From: Onstottus_B sp049273855
GTDB taxonomy: Bacteria; Acidobacteriota; Blastocatellia; UBA7656
Assembly (NCBI GenBank): GCA_049273855.1
Contig: JBASRN010000181.1
Coordinates: 1-64,000, forward strand
DNA: 64,000 nucleotides
Reading direction: 5' to 3'
The translations under genes were made by a program, and so were the position numbers. The notes beneath the pieces are model-generated. The model was not told the origin of the DNA and did not search any database. It saw only the letters and a list, made by a program, of their open reading frames with translations. Within the stretch, counting starts at the first letter, position 1. The number at the start of each line of letters is the position of its first letter. Positions 60,990 to 64,000 of this stretch are shown in pieces.

Positions 60990-63410
60990 TCATTCATATC
61001 TCAGCGCGATCATCGGCTCCACTTTTGCCGCTCGCCGTGCCGGCACGTAACACGCCAGCAGCGCAACTCCCGAGAGCAAGATTGCCATAGCGACAAATGT
61101 CACCGGATCAGTCGCGCTCACCCCGAAAAGCAGGCTCGCCATCAAACGCGTTAATGCAACCGCCGCCAGAAGCCCCGCCGCGACACCCAACCCGATCAAC
61201 CTCATTCCCTGACCGAGCACCAGCTTGAGCACCTGGCCGGTTTGCGCGCCAAGCGCGATACGGATGCCGATTTCCCGCGTCCGTTGCATCACCGCATACG
61301 ACATCACTCCATAGATCCCGATGGCTGCAAGCAACAACGCGACCGCCGCGAACAAGCCAAGCAACCACGTGTTGAATCGACGCGGCGCGATGTGCCGCGC
61401 AAGCAGTCCTTCGAGCGTAGCAGTTTCAGAGATCGGCACGTTCGGATTGATCGCCTGCACTTCGCTCTTGATTGCGGGGACAATGTTCGAAGGATCAATG
61501 TCGGCGGTGCGCACCGCCAGCGTCGAACGCGGCAGGGGCGCGCGTCCGAAAGGCGTGTAGATTTTGATGCGCCCAAGGGCCTCGCTGCCATAGTTACGAA
61601 CGTCGCCCACGACTCCGATGATCTCGTGTGGCACGGGGCCGTCATACTTGATGTGCTTTCCCAGCGCGGCTCCATCCGGCCAGAACCTGCTCGCCAGTTG
61701 TTCATCCACAAGCACGACCGGTGTGCCCAGCGCCACTTCCTGCGCGGAGAACGTGCGCCCCAGTTTGATGGGAATGCGCATGGTCTTGAAGTAGTCCGCG
61801 GTGACGATGCCCCAGTCCACGTTTATGAGCTCGCCCGGATTAATCTGCTGGTACTGACCGTTTATCTCGGGGTTGATGTCATTCTGCCATCCGGGCTCGA
61901 GACCGGGCAGGTCGCCGTTGCCCACGCACACCGCTTCGACGCCGGGCAGAGCGCTGATCCGTTCGAGAAGTTGTGTATGGAACTCCATCAGCTTCGGGCG
62001 ACTCGTATACGCTTCTCGCGGGAGCAATTGCATCGTCGCTACATTCTCAGCGTTGAAACCGGGATTAGAGGCGAACAAGCGCGCAAGGCTTTTGATAAGC
62101 AGTCCTGCGCCCACCAGCAGCACCACCGCCAGCGCGACTTCCGAGACGACGAATGCGTTCCGCAAACGGCCGCCGCGCGAGTCGCTGACACTCCTTCCGC
62201 CTTCCTTCAGCGCCTCCTGCAAATCGGTCTTGGTGCCCTGCCAGGCAGGCGCGAGACCGAAGACGATACCGGTAAGCGCCGAAAGCGCCAGAGTGAAGCC
62301 GAGCACCGGCCCGCCAATCGTCACACCTGCCAGACGCGGCAGATCCTGCGGAGCAAACTTGATCAGCAGTTCGACGCCCCAACTGGCGAGCAACAAACCA
62401 AGCCCGCCGCCCGCGATCCCCAGCAATACGCTTTCGATAAGCAGTTGTCGCAGCACGCGCCAGCGGCTCGCGCCCAATGCCGTGCGAATAGCGAACTCTT
62501 TTTGTCGAGTCGCGCCTCGAGCCAGTAACAGGTTGGCGACGTTGGCGCACGCGATCAGCAGGACCAGCCCGACCGCGCCAAACAACAGTAGAAGCGATGG
62601 CCGAGTGTCGCCGACTATGCTGTCGTGCAGTGAGACGAGCTGGATTGTGTTACCGCCGTTGTGAATCGGGTGCTCGGCGATCAGTTGCTCTTGGACGGAG
62701 TTCATGTCGGCGCGCGCCTGATCGATGGTGACGCCGCGCTTCAATCGCGCGATGACACTCCCCGCGACGCGAGTAGAGCGGTCGAACCAGCCGCCGCGCG
62801 GCGCCGCGTATTGCTCGGCCAACACCCAAACCGAAGGCGGCCCCTGATGCTGGAACTCCGGCGGCATTATACCGACGGCGGTAAAAGGCAAATTGTTTAG
62901 CGTTATGGTTTTGCCGACAATCTCCGGGTCGCCGCCGAATTGCGACTGCCAGAAAACGTGGCTGAGAACGGTAACGCCCGGCGCGCCAAACTTGTCCTGA
63001 TCGGCGATAAAATCGCGCCCCAGAAGCGGATGCGCGCGCATCACCCGAAAGTAATCCGACGTGATCATTCGCGCGGTAACCGACTGCGCTTCACCGTCGC
63101 CGGTCATAGTCATCTGCCATCCGCGAATCGTCGCCATCGCTTCGAACGACTGGCTGCGCGCCTGCCAGTCCAAAAAGTTCGGATATGAAATCCACCGCGT
63201 CGGTATCTGTTCCTCCCGCTCTGTCAGCCAGATCAGCCGATCGGCTTCAACGTACGGGAGTGGGCGCAAGAGCACGGCATTGATGACGCTGAATATCGCC
63301 GTATTCGCTCCGATGCCCAAAGCGAGCGTGATGACTGCAATCAACGTGAAGCCGGGTTTCTTCACCAGCATTCGCGTGCCGTAGCGCAAGTCTTGCCAAA
63401 AACCTTCCAT
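60990..63410 (-). CDS. ADOP-family permease (copy 17)
   Basis: 806 aa, common subtype, with LPYVEADRL after helix 1. Coupling segments: KEFAIRTALGAS (304-315) and REIGIRIALGAQ (712-723). The tail is KVEPMIALRYE, the only copy with VEP instead of VDP. GAGG stands about seven nucleotides before the ATG. It is flanked by two paralogous NTF2-like secreted proteins on the same strand, an arrangement seen nowhere else in the window, so a permease-NTF2 unit seems to have been duplicated and one permease then lost. Confidence 0.93.
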   Translation of the reverse strand: MEGFWQDLRYGTRMLVKKPGFTLIAVITLALGIGANTAIFSVINAVLLRPLPYVEADRLIWLTEREEQIPTRWISYPNFLDWQARSQSFEAMATIRGWQMTMTGDGEAQSVTARMITSDYFRVMRAHPLLGRDFIADQDKFGAPGVTVLSHVFWQSQFGGDPEIVGKTITLNNLPFTAVGIMPPEFQHQGPPSVWVLAEQYAAPRGGWFDRSTRVAGSVIARLKRGVTIDQARADMNSVQEQLIAEHPIHNGGNTIQLVSLHDSIVGDTRPSLLLLFGAVGLVLLIACANVANLLLARGATRQKEFAIRTALGASRWRVLRQLLIESVLLGIAGGGLGLLLASWGVELLIKFAPQDLPRLAGVTIGGPVLGFTLALSALTGIVFGLAPAWQGTKTDLQEALKEGGRSVSDSRGGRLRNAFVVSEVALAVVLLVGAGLLIKSLARLFASNPGFNAENVATMQLLPREAYTSRPKLMEFHTQLLERISALPGVEAVCVGNGDLPGLEPGWQNDINPEINGQYQQINPGELINVDWGIVTADYFKTMRIPIKLGRTFSAQEVALGTPVVLVDEQLASRFWPDGAALGKHIKYDGPVPHEIIGVVGDVRNYGSEALGRIKIYTPFGRAPLPRSTLAVRTADIDPSNIVPAIKSEVQAINPNVPISETATLEGLLARHIAPRRFNTWLLGLFAAVALLLAAIGIYGVMSYAVMQRTREIGIRIALGAQTGQVLKLVLGQGMRLIGLGVAAGLLAAVALTRLMASLLFGVSATDPVTFVAMAILLSGVALLACYVPARRAAKVEPMIALRYE

Positions 63411-63420
63411 CAGGTCACCT

Positions 63421-63518
63421 CAAGGAAGTTTCTAGTTTCGGGTTTGTGGTTTCCTGTTCGTGGAATCGAACATGCAAGGTGCCATGAATGTCGGAACCAG
63501 AAACCAAAAACCAGAAAC
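63421..63518. repeat. GGTTTCT heptamer hairpin
   Basis: TAGTTTC/GGGTTTG/TGGTTTC units (63430-63453) face CAGAAAC/CAAAAAC/CAGAAAC/TAGAAAC units (63498-63520). The loop contains GAACATGCAAGG (63469-63480), matching the loop near 55003. Confidence 0.8.
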
Positions 63519-63976
63519 TAGAAACCATTTTTCTTTGGCGGGCTCTGCCAGAGGACGTTGATGATCATCCACTTGCCGTCGAACTTCGCCAGGTGAAAAT
63601 AATCGATGCCCCACTCGGCCACCAGTTTCGCGGTCGCTGTTTGATCCAGCACTTCAAGAACAGTGATCTCTTTAGGCGCGTCCTTCCGAAGCTTGCCGTC
63701 TTTGTTCCAATTCCTGGCCACGTCCTTCAACTGTTCGAAAGTCATGTTCGAGGCGGGGCGGTAAGTTTCGTCTTTTGGTCCGCGATAGAAGCCGGTCTTG
63801 GCGAGCTTAGGATGAACGCTTCGCTCGATCCGCGACGGGTCCACATTGTAGACGCCTTCGACATAATCAAGCACGGCCTCACGAACGCCGTCGCGGTCAG
63901 CCTGGTTCTGCGCCTTCGTTGGAGAGGCGGAAGCAACGAACAACAAAGCTACTGCTAGAAACAAGGATCTCTTCAT
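63518..63976 (-). CDS. Secreted NTF2-like protein (lumazine-binding-like), copy b
   Basis: 152 aa from the ATG at 63976 (GGGAGA six to seven nucleotides upstream); a TTG seven codons earlier is not supported. Signal peptide SLFLAVALLFVASASPTKA. The domain repeats the landmarks of copy a: VREAVLDYVEGVYNVDPSRI, RSVHPKLAKTGF, ITVLEVLDQTATAKLVAEWG and IDYFHLAKFDGKWMIINVLW. It is the first gene of the minus-strand run leading into permease copy 17; its last codons sit next to a heptamer hairpin. The function is unknown, and an exported ligand-binding partner of the permease is inference from position. Confidence 0.87.
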   Translation of the reverse strand: MKRSLFLAVALLFVASASPTKAQNQADRDGVREAVLDYVEGVYNVDPSRIERSVHPKLAKTGFYRGPKDETYRPASNMTFEQLKDVARNWNKDGKLRKDAPKEITVLEVLDQTATAKLVAEWGIDYFHLAKFDGKWMIINVLWQSPPKKNGF

Positions 63977-64000
63977 GATCAATCTCCCTTTCTGCAATCG

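Overview
The window looks like an Acidobacteriota chromosome (class not resolved). Its dominant content is 17 full-length copies of the duplicated MacB/FtsX-type permease known as ADOP (acidobacterial duplicated orphan permease), a family named for its expansion in that phylum. The permeases are G+C-rich. A diheme reaction-centre-type cytochrome c, a PadR regulator next to a permease and an FGly-type sulfatase also fit that phylum.

Layout. Block A (107-21371) holds eight minus-strand ADOP genes; the most upstream one (18225-21023) carries a cytoplasmic prefix domain and is preceded by its own padR gene with a recognisable promoter and operator. An accessory island follows (21590-38986): an NTF2-like secreted protein and a DUF2235 hydrolase, a divergent sulfatase, a minus-strand run (crotonase-family protein, unknown secreted protein, PEP mutase/isocitrate-lyase-family enzyme), a thioredoxin-fold secreted protein, a two-gene TIR / ParA-like-ATPase-TIR operon, a decayed retropepsin-like fragment, an M16 metallopeptidase, a VOC protein, a sigma factor-GNAT-GNAT fusion and a diheme cytochrome. 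Block B (39165-63976) holds nine more ADOP genes, two NTF2-like secreted proteins, two fragments of dead ADOP genes and a truncated DUF6624 gene.

Many junctions between permease genes are filled by short tandem repeats with a 7-bp period (GGTTTCT, GAGGATN, CAGGGTT and CCGTAGT/CAGTAGT types), usually as two opposed arrays around a short loop, so that the transcript could fold into a long hairpin. Two further perfect inverted repeats (29-bp and 37-bp arms) lie outside the permease junctions. A 158-bp near-identical tract at the 3' ends of two neighbouring permease genes and the two 3'-end fragments show that the array is still recombining and losing members.

How the genes may work together: no ABC ATPase is encoded in the window, so the permeases must either use an ATPase from elsewhere or work without one. 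The TIR pair is the best candidate for an anti-phage or stress-signalling system: both TIR domains keep the glutamate expected for NAD cleavage, and the ATPase has an unusual KGGTGRT P-loop. Functions are inferred from sequence motifs read by eye; no database search was possible.
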